Of a DNA stretch of 64,000 nt, positions 30,379 through 38,491 are shown piece by piece. The notes under the pieces were generated by a model. The model was not told the DNA's origin and did not search any database. It worked only from the letters and a program-made list of their open reading frames with translations. How positions within the stretch are numbered: the first letter of the stretch is position 1; each line of letters starts with the position of its first letter. The stretch comes from Paenibacillus sp. (GTDB lineage Bacteria; Bacillota; Bacilli; Paenibacillales; Paenibacillaceae): NCBI GenBank assembly GCA_023512345.1, contig JAILZT010000005.1, positions 1-64,000 on the forward strand, in the 5' to 3' direction. The translations under genes were made by a program, and so were the position numbers.

Positions 30379-30687
30379 CTTTTATTCTCCTTTCTCATCC
30401 GCTTATAATCCCTCTATAAATCATATGCGGGTGTCCATAGAAAGGTTAAGGAGAGCTTACGGTAACGTTTGCGCTATAATTCGTCCTACTTTTCGGGTGA
30501 ATCATTTTGTAATTCACAATAAAAAATAGTGAATAATTACAATAAACAGCGTAAATCAGAATAAACAGAAGAATATCAACGATATATACTTTTATATATT
30601 CAATATCGAGAAAATTCGTTTAAATATAGAACTATTTAAGTTGTGCAAACGTTTTAACAAACCTTGTTTTTTCCTGTAAGATGAATA

Positions 30688-30701
30688 AAAAAGCGCTTTC
30701 G
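30688..30701. promoter_or_regulatory. Putative CcpA cre site upstream of alpha-amylase family gene
   Basis: aaaaagcgctttcg, with a core close to TGWAARCGYTWNCW; second cre-like gtgcaaacgttttaac nearby. Confidence 0.5.
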
Positions 30702-30733
30702 TCATTTCATAATTACATTAGGGGGAAATCTAA

Positions 30734-32452
30734 ATGAAGAAGAACGTGTCAATTATACATAAACGCCACTCATTCCTAGCTGTAACTGCCGTTGCTTTAA
30801 CTCTGAGTTTACTTAGCGGCTGCTCCTCGGCATCTACAACAAAATCTTCAAATCTTTCTACAACGCCATCCCAAAGTGCTTCACCTGCCCCAACTCAAAC
30901 CGATTCTGCTTCCTCCTCAATCAAGCCGGTTGCTGGAGCAATAGATGAGCAGCCATCGACTGTTTATTATGAAATATTCGTACGTTCCTTCTATGATTCG
31001 GATGGGGATGGAATTGGTGATTTGAGAGGCATAACCGAAAAGCTGGATTATTTGAATGACGGAGACTCAAGTACCAAGGATGATCTAGGGGTAGGTGGAA
31101 TCTGGCTGATGCCTATTAACCCATCACCCAGCTATCACGGTTATGATGTTACGGATTATCGAGCGATTAATCCAGATTACGGAACCCTGGAAGATCTACA
31201 AAATCTTGTGGATGAAGCGCATAAACGAGGCATCAAGGTCATTATGGACCTTGTGGTCAACCATACCAGTAAGGCCAACCCATGGTTTGTGGACTCTGCC
31301 AAGAATAAAGAGGGCAGCTTGCGCGATTGGTACATTTGGGCTGAGGACGAGAATCGCCCGATAAGAGGAACAAGTGCCTCAGGCAGCGGAGATCCTTGGC
31401 ACTCCGTACTGGGGAGTCACTACCTAGGTATTTTTTGGGAGGGAATGCCCGATCTTAACTTTGACAATCCAGAGGTGCGCAACGAAATGAAGGATATCGG
31501 TCGTTTTTGGCTGGAGAAAGGCATTGACGGTTTCCGGTTGGATGCAGCCAAGCATATCTTTGAAGATTTATCCAGTGATAAAAGTGAAGCAACAACCGCT
31601 AAAAATGTAGCTTGGTGGCAGGAATTCCGAAAAGCAATGTTAGAGATAAATCCGAATGCATATATAGTAGGAGAAGTGTGGGAGAATTCTGCGGTTTCCG
31701 TTGGTGCATATCTTAATCAGGCCTTTGATTCGGGCTTTAACTTTGGGCTGGCTGAATCGCTGATTCAAACAACGAAAAGCGAAAAGGATACAGGGATCGC
31801 ATACACCTTGGAGCGGACCTACAAGCTATACTCCAAAATCTCATCTAATGCATTTTCTGATGCTATCTTCTTGGCAAATCATGATCAGAATCGCGTCATG
31901 AGCCAGCTAGAGGGTAATCAAAATCATGCCAAAATGGCCGCGGCCCTTCTGCTGACATTACCGGGAAATCCTTTTATTTATTATGGAGAAGAAATCGGAA
32001 TGTTGGGTGTGAAGCCAGATGAAGGTATTCGTGAGCCTATGGGTTGGTATGCAGGAGGTTCTGGTAAGGGTCAAACCACTTGGGAAAACAGAAGCCATAA
32101 CGAGGGTTCAGATGCAAGCAGCGTGGACAATCAGATGAATAAAGCTGATTCACTCCTTCAAAATTACCGTGATTTGATCACAGCCCGAAATGAAGTTCCT
32201 GCTTTGCAGAATGGGGCAATACGTGAGTACTCAGCGGATATTGCGGGAATTATGGCTTTTGAACGAATAACGTCCAAGGAGCGGGTGCTCGTGGTTCATA
32301 ATTTGAGCGGACAAGAGAAGCACATGAAGCTGTCCACTGGAGATAAAGCTGCTACTTATTCTTCTATTCTAAAGGATTTATCCAAAGCAGCAGCTCTAAA
32401 TGGAGAAGATCTAACGCTCCCACCCTACTCTACGGTAATTCTAGAACCTTAA
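30734..32452 (+). CDS. Alpha-amylase family glycosyl hydrolase, lipoprotein (GH13)
   Basis: Lipobox LLSGCSS; YEIFVRSFYDSDGDGIGDLRGI, MDLVVNHTS, GFRLDAAKHIFED, GEVWEN, FLANHDQNR. Confidence 0.95.
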   Translation: MKKNVSIIHKRHSFLAVTAVALTLSLLSGCSSASTTKSSNLSTTPSQSASPAPTQTDSASSSIKPVAGAIDEQPSTVYYEIFVRSFYDSDGDGIGDLRGITEKLDYLNDGDSSTKDDLGVGGIWLMPINPSPSYHGYDVTDYRAINPDYGTLEDLQNLVDEAHKRGIKVIMDLVVNHTSKANPWFVDSAKNKEGSLRDWYIWAEDENRPIRGTSASGSGDPWHSVLGSHYLGIFWEGMPDLNFDNPEVRNEMKDIGRFWLEKGIDGFRLDAAKHIFEDLSSDKSEATTAKNVAWWQEFRKAMLEINPNAYIVGEVWENSAVSVGAYLNQAFDSGFNFGLAESLIQTTKSEKDTGIAYTLERTYKLYSKISSNAFSDAIFLANHDQNRVMSQLEGNQNHAKMAAALLLTLPGNPFIYYGEEIGMLGVKPDEGIREPMGWYAGGSGKGQTTWENRSHNEGSDASSVDNQMNKADSLLQNYRDLITARNEVPALQNGAIREYSADIAGIMAFERITSKERVLVVHNLSGQEKHMKLSTGDKAATYSSILKDLSKAAALNGEDLTLPPYSTVILEP

Positions 32453-32550
32453 TTTAGTAATCTTTATGTTATTATAAGCTAATTTTAATGTAAAATTAAG
32501 AAATGAGAGGTACTATTTGAATATGAAATACTTTTAGCGAGGTGATTTCA

Positions 32551-32790
32551 ATGAGAATGGTCATAACATTTCAGAACAAGTCAGTACCTGTGTACTTCAC
32601 CACAGAAAATAAACAGCCTACCCAAAAAGTACTTCGATTGCTCACCAGCACCTTGGATCTCAAAATTCAAAAGGGCAAAAGTGCCCTGAAGAAATGCTTG
32701 AATTCTCTGATTAGTATCGAAATTAAAGGCTCGGAAGCTATATTGCACAGTTACAGTGAAAATGATTCATTAGCGCTATCCCTTTATTAA
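32551..32790 (+). CDS. Small hypothetical protein
   Basis: ORF with RBS gaggtg, followed by a strong terminator. Confidence 0.5.
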   Translation: MRMVITFQNKSVPVYFTTENKQPTQKVLRLLTSTLDLKIQKGKSALKKCLNSLISIEIKGSEAILHSYSENDSLALSLY

Positions 32791-32809
32791 GAGGGGTAGC
32801 TTTTTTTTG
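32775..32809 (+). terminator. Terminator after ORF 32551-32790
   Basis: gctatccct...aggggtagc followed by tttttttt. Confidence 0.8.
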
Positions 32810-32817
32810 ATTATATC

Positions 32818-32955
32818 TTAACCTGTCTTGTATTTTCCCTTTTCTTCTTTTTCAGCCTTCTGGATCCGTAATTTAAAAAGCTTCACCAAATTAAGACGCG
32901 TATGTTCCTCATGACAGTTATCCAGTTTCTTAATAATAAACCGGTCAATGGACAT
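32818..32955 (-). CDS. Unannotated 45-aa basic small ORF
   Basis: MSIDRFIIKKLDNCHEEHTRLNLVKLFKLRIQKAEKEEKGKYKTG with RBS aaaggag 7-8 nt upstream; below the ORF-track length cutoff. Confidence 0.55.
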   Translation of the reverse strand: MSIDRFIIKKLDNCHEEHTRLNLVKLFKLRIQKAEKEEKGKYKTG

Positions 32956-33136
32956 ATCAATCGCTCCTTTTTAGTACTAGCCTATTTAAGGAAATGATTT
33001 CCTATTCCCGTGTATCCCCTATTAACCGGGTTATTGCTCTTTCAAACGTCTTTAAATACGAGAAGGAAAAAATATACAGATACCGAATTATGTATACAGC
33101 TTGGTTATTATCCATATTCCCTAGGAGGGACTGTAA

Positions 33137-33613
33137 TTGCAAAATAAAGAACAATTATTAGATGAGTTTTCTGCACTTATTTCATTTGTTCAATCCTTAA
33201 GGCAGTTGGATGAGGGAAAATGGATTACTCCTATTGAGGAGGGTAAATGGACAACTCGAGATGTCATAGCTCACATAATGCTTTGGGATAAATTCTTCTT
33301 TGAAGAAGCAATTGAAAAAATATCCAATAGTCAAGCAGTAAGCATCCAGAATCTAGATTTCTTTGAATTTAACAAAACAGCTGTAGAATATGCAAAGTCG
33401 AAAGACAAGCAAGAAATTATTGATATGACTATTTATTACCGAAGTGAAATTCTACATCACTTAAGAGAGATTTCAGAGGTAGAATTTCCAGTAGAGCATA
33501 TCGGCGGTGATGGTAAGACATTTACTATTTATAGTTTTTTAATCGATTTTATCTTACATGATACACAGCACATGAACCAACTTAAATCCTTCTTATCAAA
33601 AGATCACGCCTGA
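33137..33613 (+). CDS. DinB-like / DfsB family four-helix protein
   Basis: DEGKWITPIEEGKWTTRDVIAHIMLWDKFFFEEAI...DFILHDTQHMNQLKSFL. ORF starts with TTG after taggagg. Confidence 0.85.
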   Translation: MQNKEQLLDEFSALISFVQSLRQLDEGKWITPIEEGKWTTRDVIAHIMLWDKFFFEEAIEKISNSQAVSIQNLDFFEFNKTAVEYAKSKDKQEIIDMTIYYRSEILHHLREISEVEFPVEHIGGDGKTFTIYSFLIDFILHDTQHMNQLKSFLSKDHA

Positions 33614-33894
33614 TGTTTCAGGTAGCCAACTCGGGGTTGCGGACCCGTTCGTTGGCGAATTAGAGGGAAAAATGCCCGCTAATACTGACCAAAACGCCTT
33701 TATTTTGAGATTAAAGGGAAAATATCCCTCTAATTTTACCCATAACGCTCCAAAGTAGTATATCCTCAAAATTAGCGGGCAAAATTCCCTCTAATCTCCC
33801 AAATGGGGCGTCGAACGCAGAAATAGAGGGAGAAATTCCCTCTTTAGGCGTATCGGCTTTCTATCCTTCCCCTCGCCAGTCAAGCACTGATTTT
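33606..33894. repeat. Four-hairpin intergenic repeat, copy 2, inverted relative to copy 1
   Basis: Matches the reverse complement of 1-320 over most of its length; ends gtcaagcactgatttt; hairpins centred about 33671, 33722, 33783, 33834. Confidence 0.85.
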
Positions 33895-34031
33895 GGTGTT
33901 GAGCCATAAAAAATTCGAACAGTTTAAACCACCACTCTTGTTAGTGAGGGTTTTTTGTTGTTGACAAACAAAAACTCCTGTACTATATTATTTATAGTAA
34001 ATATCAAATGCATATTAAAGGAGAAATTATA

Positions 34032-34658
34032 ATGTCTAATGTCCTGTTTATCAAAGCCAATAACCGCCCAATCGAACAATCCGTGAGCGTTAAGCTCTAC
34101 CATGAATTTTTGGATAACTATAAACTTAGCCATCCCGAGGATGTAATTACAGAGCTTGACCTTTTCGCTGAAAATCTTCCCTATTACGACAACACCTTGA
34201 TCACAGGGATGTACAAAGCATCACAAGGGTTTGAAGCCACCGAGGAAGAAGCTAGTGGGGCTGCTCTAGTTAACAAATATTTCGACCAGTTCGAAGCAGC
34301 TGACAAAATCGTATTTGCTTTTCCTCTTTGGAATTTGACGGTTCCAGCTGTATTGCATACTTATATCGATTACCTCAACCAAGCAGGAAAATCGTTCAAA
34401 TACACTGCTGAAGGCCCAGTAGGCTTGCTTACTGGCAAAAAAGTAGCGGTACTTAATGCAAGAGGAGGCATTTATTCTGAAGGTCCTGCCGCTAGTGCGG
34501 AAATGGCTGTGAATTTTGTACTCGGCATGTTAGGATTCTGGGGTATTCAAGATATCACTCAAGTGATTATTGAAGGACACAACCAGTTACCACAACAAGC
34601 TGGAGAAATCGTGGAGAGCGGATTACAACGTGCTAAAGCCGCAGCTGCCTCCTTCTAA
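34032..34658 (+). CDS. azoR: FMN-dependent NADH-azoreductase
   Basis: MSNVLFIKANNRPIEQSVSVKLYHEFL...FAFPLWNLTVPAVLHTYIDYLNQAGKSFKYTAEGPVGLLTGKKVAVLNARGG. Confidence 0.93.
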   Translation: MSNVLFIKANNRPIEQSVSVKLYHEFLDNYKLSHPEDVITELDLFAENLPYYDNTLITGMYKASQGFEATEEEASGAALVNKYFDQFEAADKIVFAFPLWNLTVPAVLHTYIDYLNQAGKSFKYTAEGPVGLLTGKKVAVLNARGGIYSEGPAASAEMAVNFVLGMLGFWGIQDITQVIIEGHNQLPQQAGEIVESGLQRAKAAAASF

Positions 34659-34673
34659 ATGCTTTCAATTCTA

Positions 34674-34731
34674 AAGGTCCGGTTATATACCGCAGCTTTA
34701 TAGAAGATATACGCTCAACCGGACTTTTATT
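34674..34731 (+). terminator. azoR terminator
   Basis: ggtccggtt...aaccggac followed by ttttatt. Confidence 0.7.
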
Positions 34732-34749
34732 AATATAGAAGTTATAAAG

Positions 34750-34791
34750 CAATACCTCCCTAATTCCTTCAAGGAACGGGAGGTATTGTTT
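34750..34791. terminator. Hairpin terminator between convergent azoR and rsgA
   Basis: caatacctccc...gggaggtattg. Confidence 0.75.
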
Positions 34792-34802
34792 GATTTAGAC
34801 CT

Positions 34803-35894
34803 CTAAAACTCTTCTATTTCCTTACGCCAACCCTTTCTTCCTGTTCGAGAGGCCGTGACCTTAGTTTGAAGGGATACGCTTTTGCGCTTAGCTTTTTCCT
34901 CTTTTACGCTATGATACTGCAATTCTCGTTGTGTTCTGCGGTAGTTCAACAGCCGCTTCTCTTCCAGTTCACCGGTTCGTACGGCTTCAAGAACAGCACA
35001 TCCCTCTTCTTGTTGATGACGGCAGTCACCAAAACGACAACCTGATGCTAAGAGAGTTACATCTCCGAAAGCTAGATCAAGACCCCCGTCATCATTCCAC
35101 AGCTGCAGCTCCCGCATCCCTGGTGTATCTACGATAATTCCTCCGTCAGGCATCACGAATAGTTCACGATGTGTCGTAGTATGGCGCCCTCGGCTGTCAT
35201 CCTCTCTAACCTCTTGAGTTCGTTGCACCGGCTTACCGCATAACCAGTTCACCAGCGTTGACTTCCCGCAGCCTGAGGATCCGGTTAGAGCGACGGTCTG
35301 ACCAAATCCGATATAAGGCAACAGCGATTCTCGCCCACTATCCTCCACAGCGCTAACAGCATGCACGGCTACTCCAGGAGCTGCGCGCTCCATTTCAGCG
35401 ATCTTTAGCTCAGAATCCAGACATAAATCTGCTTTGGTTAACAGAATTACCGGATTTGCCCCACTATTCCAAGCCATAATCAGGTACCTTTCCATTCTTC
35501 TTACGTTGTAATCATCATTTAAGGCACTGACCAGAAACAATGTGTCAACATTGGCAGCAATAATCTGCTCCGACACAACATTCCCAGCCGCTTGTCTGGA
35601 GATCACACTATTACGAGGCACAACACTGTGAATGATGGCATGATCACCTTTATCCAAAAGTGTAAGGGCCACCCAATCACCAATCGCCGGAAAATCTCCG
35701 GAATGGCTTAAATCATGCCGGAGCCGGCCTGCAAGTTCACCCCAAATCTCCCCTGACTCCGTCAGCACTCGATATTTACTTCCGAAATCACCGACAATAC
35801 GACCAGGGGTTAAACCCTTGCCCACGTTTTTATTTTCAATTCCACTCCACTTACTGGCCCAGCTTCGATTCCAACCATATTGTTCTATACTCAA
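34803..35894 (-). CDS. rsgA: Ribosome small subunit-dependent GTPase A (RsgA/YjeQ family)
   Basis: Circularly permuted GTPase motifs LTKADLC, LTGSSGCGKSTLVNWL, HTTTHRELF, DTPGMRELQLW; C-terminal Cys/His zinc motif. TTG start after aggagg. Confidence 0.93.
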   Translation of the reverse strand: MSIEQYGWNRSWASKWSGIENKNVGKGLTPGRIVGDFGSKYRVLTESGEIWGELAGRLRHDLSHSGDFPAIGDWVALTLLDKGDHAIIHSVVPRNSVISRQAAGNVVSEQIIAANVDTLFLVSALNDDYNVRRMERYLIMAWNSGANPVILLTKADLCLDSELKIAEMERAAPGVAVHAVSAVEDSGRESLLPYIGFGQTVALTGSSGCGKSTLVNWLCGKPVQRTQEVREDDSRGRHTTTHRELFVMPDGGIIVDTPGMRELQLWNDDGGLDLAFGDVTLLASGCRFGDCRHQQEEGCAVLEAVRTGELEEKRLLNYRRTQRELQYHSVKEEKAKRKSVSLQTKVTASRTGRKGWRKEIEEF

Positions 35895-35964
35895 CGTATA
35901 ACCTCCTGAAATGTTGTTTGATTAATAGGTGTAATTCCTTATTCCTAACGATTTCCGGGTACAC

Positions 35965-35994
35965 AAAAAACCGCTGGAAACTAAGCCCCGGCGG
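35965..35994 (-). terminator. Second terminator-like hairpin upstream of rsgA
   Basis: ccgccgggg...ttccagcgg followed by tttttt on the minus strand. Confidence 0.6.
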
Positions 35995-36008
35995 CAAGTA
36001 TATTCATA

Positions 36009-36047
36009 CATAAACAGACCCTGTTGTGTTTCCACAGGTTATTTATG
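36009..36047 (-). ncRNA. Structured RNA element (two-part stem) between tandem terminators upstream of rsgA
   Basis: cataaa...tttatg outer stem and cctgt...acagg inner stem. Confidence 0.45.
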
Positions 36048-36051
36048 CACG

Positions 36052-36089
36052 CAAAAAAGCCGCCGGAACCCTTACGGTCCCCGGCGGCT
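36052..36089 (-). terminator. Strong terminator after 32-codon ORF
   Basis: gccgccgg...ccggcggc followed by tttttt on the minus strand. Confidence 0.85.
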
Positions 36090-36115
36090 CTAAAAGGCAT
36101 AAAAGAGCAGACCTG

Positions 36116-36214
36116 CTAAACTGCGTTGATTAAACCTCTGCAGCCGCTGTTCCCCGGAAGACACGTATTTATAACAGTTATTACTGATTGGGTCGCTCCT
36201 GTATAAACTGTCAT
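36116..36214 (-). CDS. Unannotated 32-aa peptide ORF
   Basis: ATG...TAG encoding MTVYTGATQSVITVINTCLPGNSGCRGLINAV; RBS gaaggag 10 nt upstream; TTGACA-N17-TATGAT promoter at 36249-36277; strong terminator downstream. Confidence 0.55.
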   Translation of the reverse strand: MTVYTGATQSVITVINTCLPGNSGCRGLINAV

Positions 36215-36239
36215 ATCACATCGTCTCCTTCCAGAATAT

Positions 36240-36277
36240 TATGATGCCATCATAAACGGATCACATTTAGTTGTCAA
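36240..36277 (-). promoter_or_regulatory. SigmaA-type promoter with palindromic operator-like element at the -10
   Basis: -35 TTGACA (36272-36277), 17-bp spacer, -10 TATGAT (36249-36254); palindrome TATGATG-G-CATCATA at 36240-36254. Confidence 0.75.
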
Positions 36278-36298
36278 CTGCAAATGTATTTTTTCCCA

Positions 36299-37003
36299 TC
36301 ACAATATATCTTTCAGTTCATCCAGCTCTCGTATGGTTTTCCAAGGCACAACATCCAAATTATCATCCCATTGGTGATTTCTTTGCAGCCAAATCCCTTT
36401 CATACCTGCTTTTCCAGCACCCCAAATATCATTAATTGGATGATCCCCTATGAAGACTGTGTGGTCAGCATCAACACCCATTCGTTCAAGTGCCAATCCG
36501 TAAATTTCAGAGTCCGGTTTACTGATGCCTTCTTCCGCTGAGATCACAATAACGTTGAAATGCTGACGAATTCCCAGCAGATCTATTTTAGCGTGTTGGA
36601 TATCTATTTTTCCGTTGGTAACAAGACCTAACCTATAACCTCTTTCCCGGCAATAATTCAAAATAGTCTCAGCGTGTCTCATCGCAGCTCCATGACCTGC
36701 ATAATGCTCATCATAATAGATCCGTATATCTGCTGCAGATACAGGGCTTTGCCAAGGCAATACCTGGCTCAACTCCTCAAAATAGCCATCTTTGTCTCGA
36801 TATCCGTCTGCGTCTCTTAGTATCATTTCTTCGATAACCTGTTGCGCAGCGGTAGACTCCAGATGCCCTAATAAATCCTGCACGAATTGTGTGCTGAAGC
36901 TGCGAAACGTATAATCACGGTCCATTAAAGTATTATCAAGATCAAATAATAAGGCTTGTACATCCTTCATATCCAGATTGATTCTCCTTAGGTGCGCATT
37001 CAT
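36299..37003 (-). CDS. HAD family hydrolase (YjjG-like)
   Basis: LLFDLDNTLMDRDYTF, LGLVTNGKIDIQHAK, VFIGDHPINDIWGAGKAGM. Confidence 0.92.
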   Translation of the reverse strand: MNAHLRRINLDMKDVQALLFDLDNTLMDRDYTFRSFSTQFVQDLLGHLESTAAQQVIEEMILRDADGYRDKDGYFEELSQVLPWQSPVSAADIRIYYDEHYAGHGAAMRHAETILNYCRERGYRLGLVTNGKIDIQHAKIDLLGIRQHFNVIVISAEEGISKPDSEIYGLALERMGVDADHTVFIGDHPINDIWGAGKAGMKGIWLQRNHQWDDNLDVVPWKTIRELDELKDIL

Positions 37004-37049
37004 ATTTTAAAACCTCAGAAATTTATTGTACTATGACCCCGTAACCAAA

Positions 37050-37105
37050 GAAAAGACCATTCTGGAAAAAGGAAATTAGCTTTCCCTTTTTACAGAACAG
37101 TCTTT
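37050..37105 (-). terminator. Terminator downstream of ORF 37133-37588
   Basis: Long hairpin aagac..ttctg..aaaaaggaaa/tttccctttttacagaacagtctt. Confidence 0.7.
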
Positions 37106-37132
37106 AGTGTACTTATTATCATTATTGCCGCC

Positions 37133-37588
37133 CTATATAAAACGATCACTTCGATGGGTCAGCATCATTTCCTCGTCCGTAATATAAAGCGGAAAAGGAG
37201 GAGTTTCTTTCAAATATCGCTCCGTCGATAACAAACGATAATGGACCTCAGGAAGCCAAGAATCTTCGAGCAGCGGCAGTTTGCCCGTATCATTGATATA
37301 GTTATCCACAGCGGATTGAACCATGTCCAAATAATAGGGAACGAGCTTGTCTTCCTCCGCAAAAATCTCGAAGGTTTCACGCGACATATAAAATTTCTGC
37401 TCCGATACCCCGCCTAAATAACGTTTCAGACGGTTAAGATCAATGCTCTTGTCATCTAGTATCAACGCTGTTCGATTAATGGGCGATGGCATCTCTTCCT
37501 CGAACTTCCTTACAGCCTGCTTGATTTGGGGCAGGGTGACTGTCACATTTTTTGGAGAGGGTTCCTTTTTGATTCGCTTGAATATCAT
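37133..37588 (-). CDS. Hypothetical protein, possibly DUF3939
   Basis: Intact ORF; family suggestion from recalled pattern only. Confidence 0.5.
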   Translation of the reverse strand: MIFKRIKKEPSPKNVTVTLPQIKQAVRKFEEEMPSPINRTALILDDKSIDLNRLKRYLGGVSEQKFYMSRETFEIFAEEDKLVPYYLDMVQSAVDNYINDTGKLPLLEDSWLPEVHYRLLSTERYLKETPPFPLYITDEEMMLTHRSDRFI

Positions 37589-37707
37589 ACTGATGATCTC
37601 CTTTCGAAGTCAATTCAGATAACGCTTACAATTCCAGTTTATTCGTTTTCTGAGTTTTTAATCAGTACTAATCGGAACGTCACAAAAACTTACCATTTTC
37701 AAGTCAA

Positions 37708-38331
37708 TTATTTGACATGTTCCCAGTGAGTCCACACCTCAGGAGGGTTAAGCTCATATTGCTCATTTTCACGATACATAAATTGATGCATGATGAATTC
37801 CCGCCGAATGGTGGCAAAATCTTCATGGAATCGCTTAATGAATTCATTGATCTCTTTCTCAGAGTACACCACGCCCGGTTCTAGCTTTTCCACAATATAC
37901 TGAAGGGCTATCAGCTTTTTTTTGTATTGTGCAGGGATTTGTCTCAGTCTTCCATCCTTGGAGAAAAAATTACGAATGACCGTATCCTTGAGCGTATTGA
38001 TTTCGCTTTTCTCTTCCATGTCTACTGCTCCTTTAGTAAAAATAAACTGCAGAGTTGCCTCTGAGGTGAGCTTGATATATTCCGGATCCAACGTGAAGTA
38101 CACCGTATTTTTGTCGCGCCGCTCCTTAATCAGCGCTGCTTCGCGTAATTTGGACGCATGGTGTGTTACTGTCGGCTGTGATAGACTCAATTTTTCAGCT
38201 AATGCCTGGCCGTGCATTTCTCCCTTGGAGAGAAGCAGCAATAGTCGTAGACGTGTAGGATCAGCCAACGCCTTATGGAAGTTTACAATTTTTTCAAGCT
38301 GCAACGGGGGACACTCCTTTGTGATGGACAA
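37708..38331 (-). CDS. ArsR-family winged-helix regulator with DUF2087-like C-terminal domain
   Basis: KALADPTRLRLLLLLSKGEMHGQALAEKLSLSQPTVTHHASKLREAALIKERRDKNTVYFTL; C-terminal NEFIKRFHEDFATIRREFIMHQFMYRENEQYEL. Confidence 0.9.
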   Translation of the reverse strand: MSITKECPPLQLEKIVNFHKALADPTRLRLLLLLSKGEMHGQALAEKLSLSQPTVTHHASKLREAALIKERRDKNTVYFTLDPEYIKLTSEATLQFIFTKGAVDMEEKSEINTLKDTVIRNFFSKDGRLRQIPAQYKKKLIALQYIVEKLEPGVVYSEKEINEFIKRFHEDFATIRREFIMHQFMYRENEQYELNPPEVWTHWEHVK

Positions 38332-38350
38332 TCATGACTAAAAAATCTAT

Positions 38351-38366
38351 TTAGATATATATCTAA
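38351..38366. promoter_or_regulatory. 16-bp perfect palindrome, candidate ArsR-family operator
   Basis: TTAGATATATATCTAA between the divergent regulator and ypdA. Confidence 0.65.
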
Positions 38367-38491
38367 TTTTATCATAGTTAATATTGCTTAACAACATCTT
38401 TCCTAAACAAAAGGGCAGAATGGAAAAATAACTTAAATTGGAGTAGGATTTAGAACAGAGACAACATCATAATTGGGAGGTAATCAGCAGT

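Noticed and set aside
33606-33894. Copy 2 repeat as an insertion sequence
   Set aside because: No transposase ORF; only hairpins and short terminal similarity, so it is called a repeat rather than an IS.
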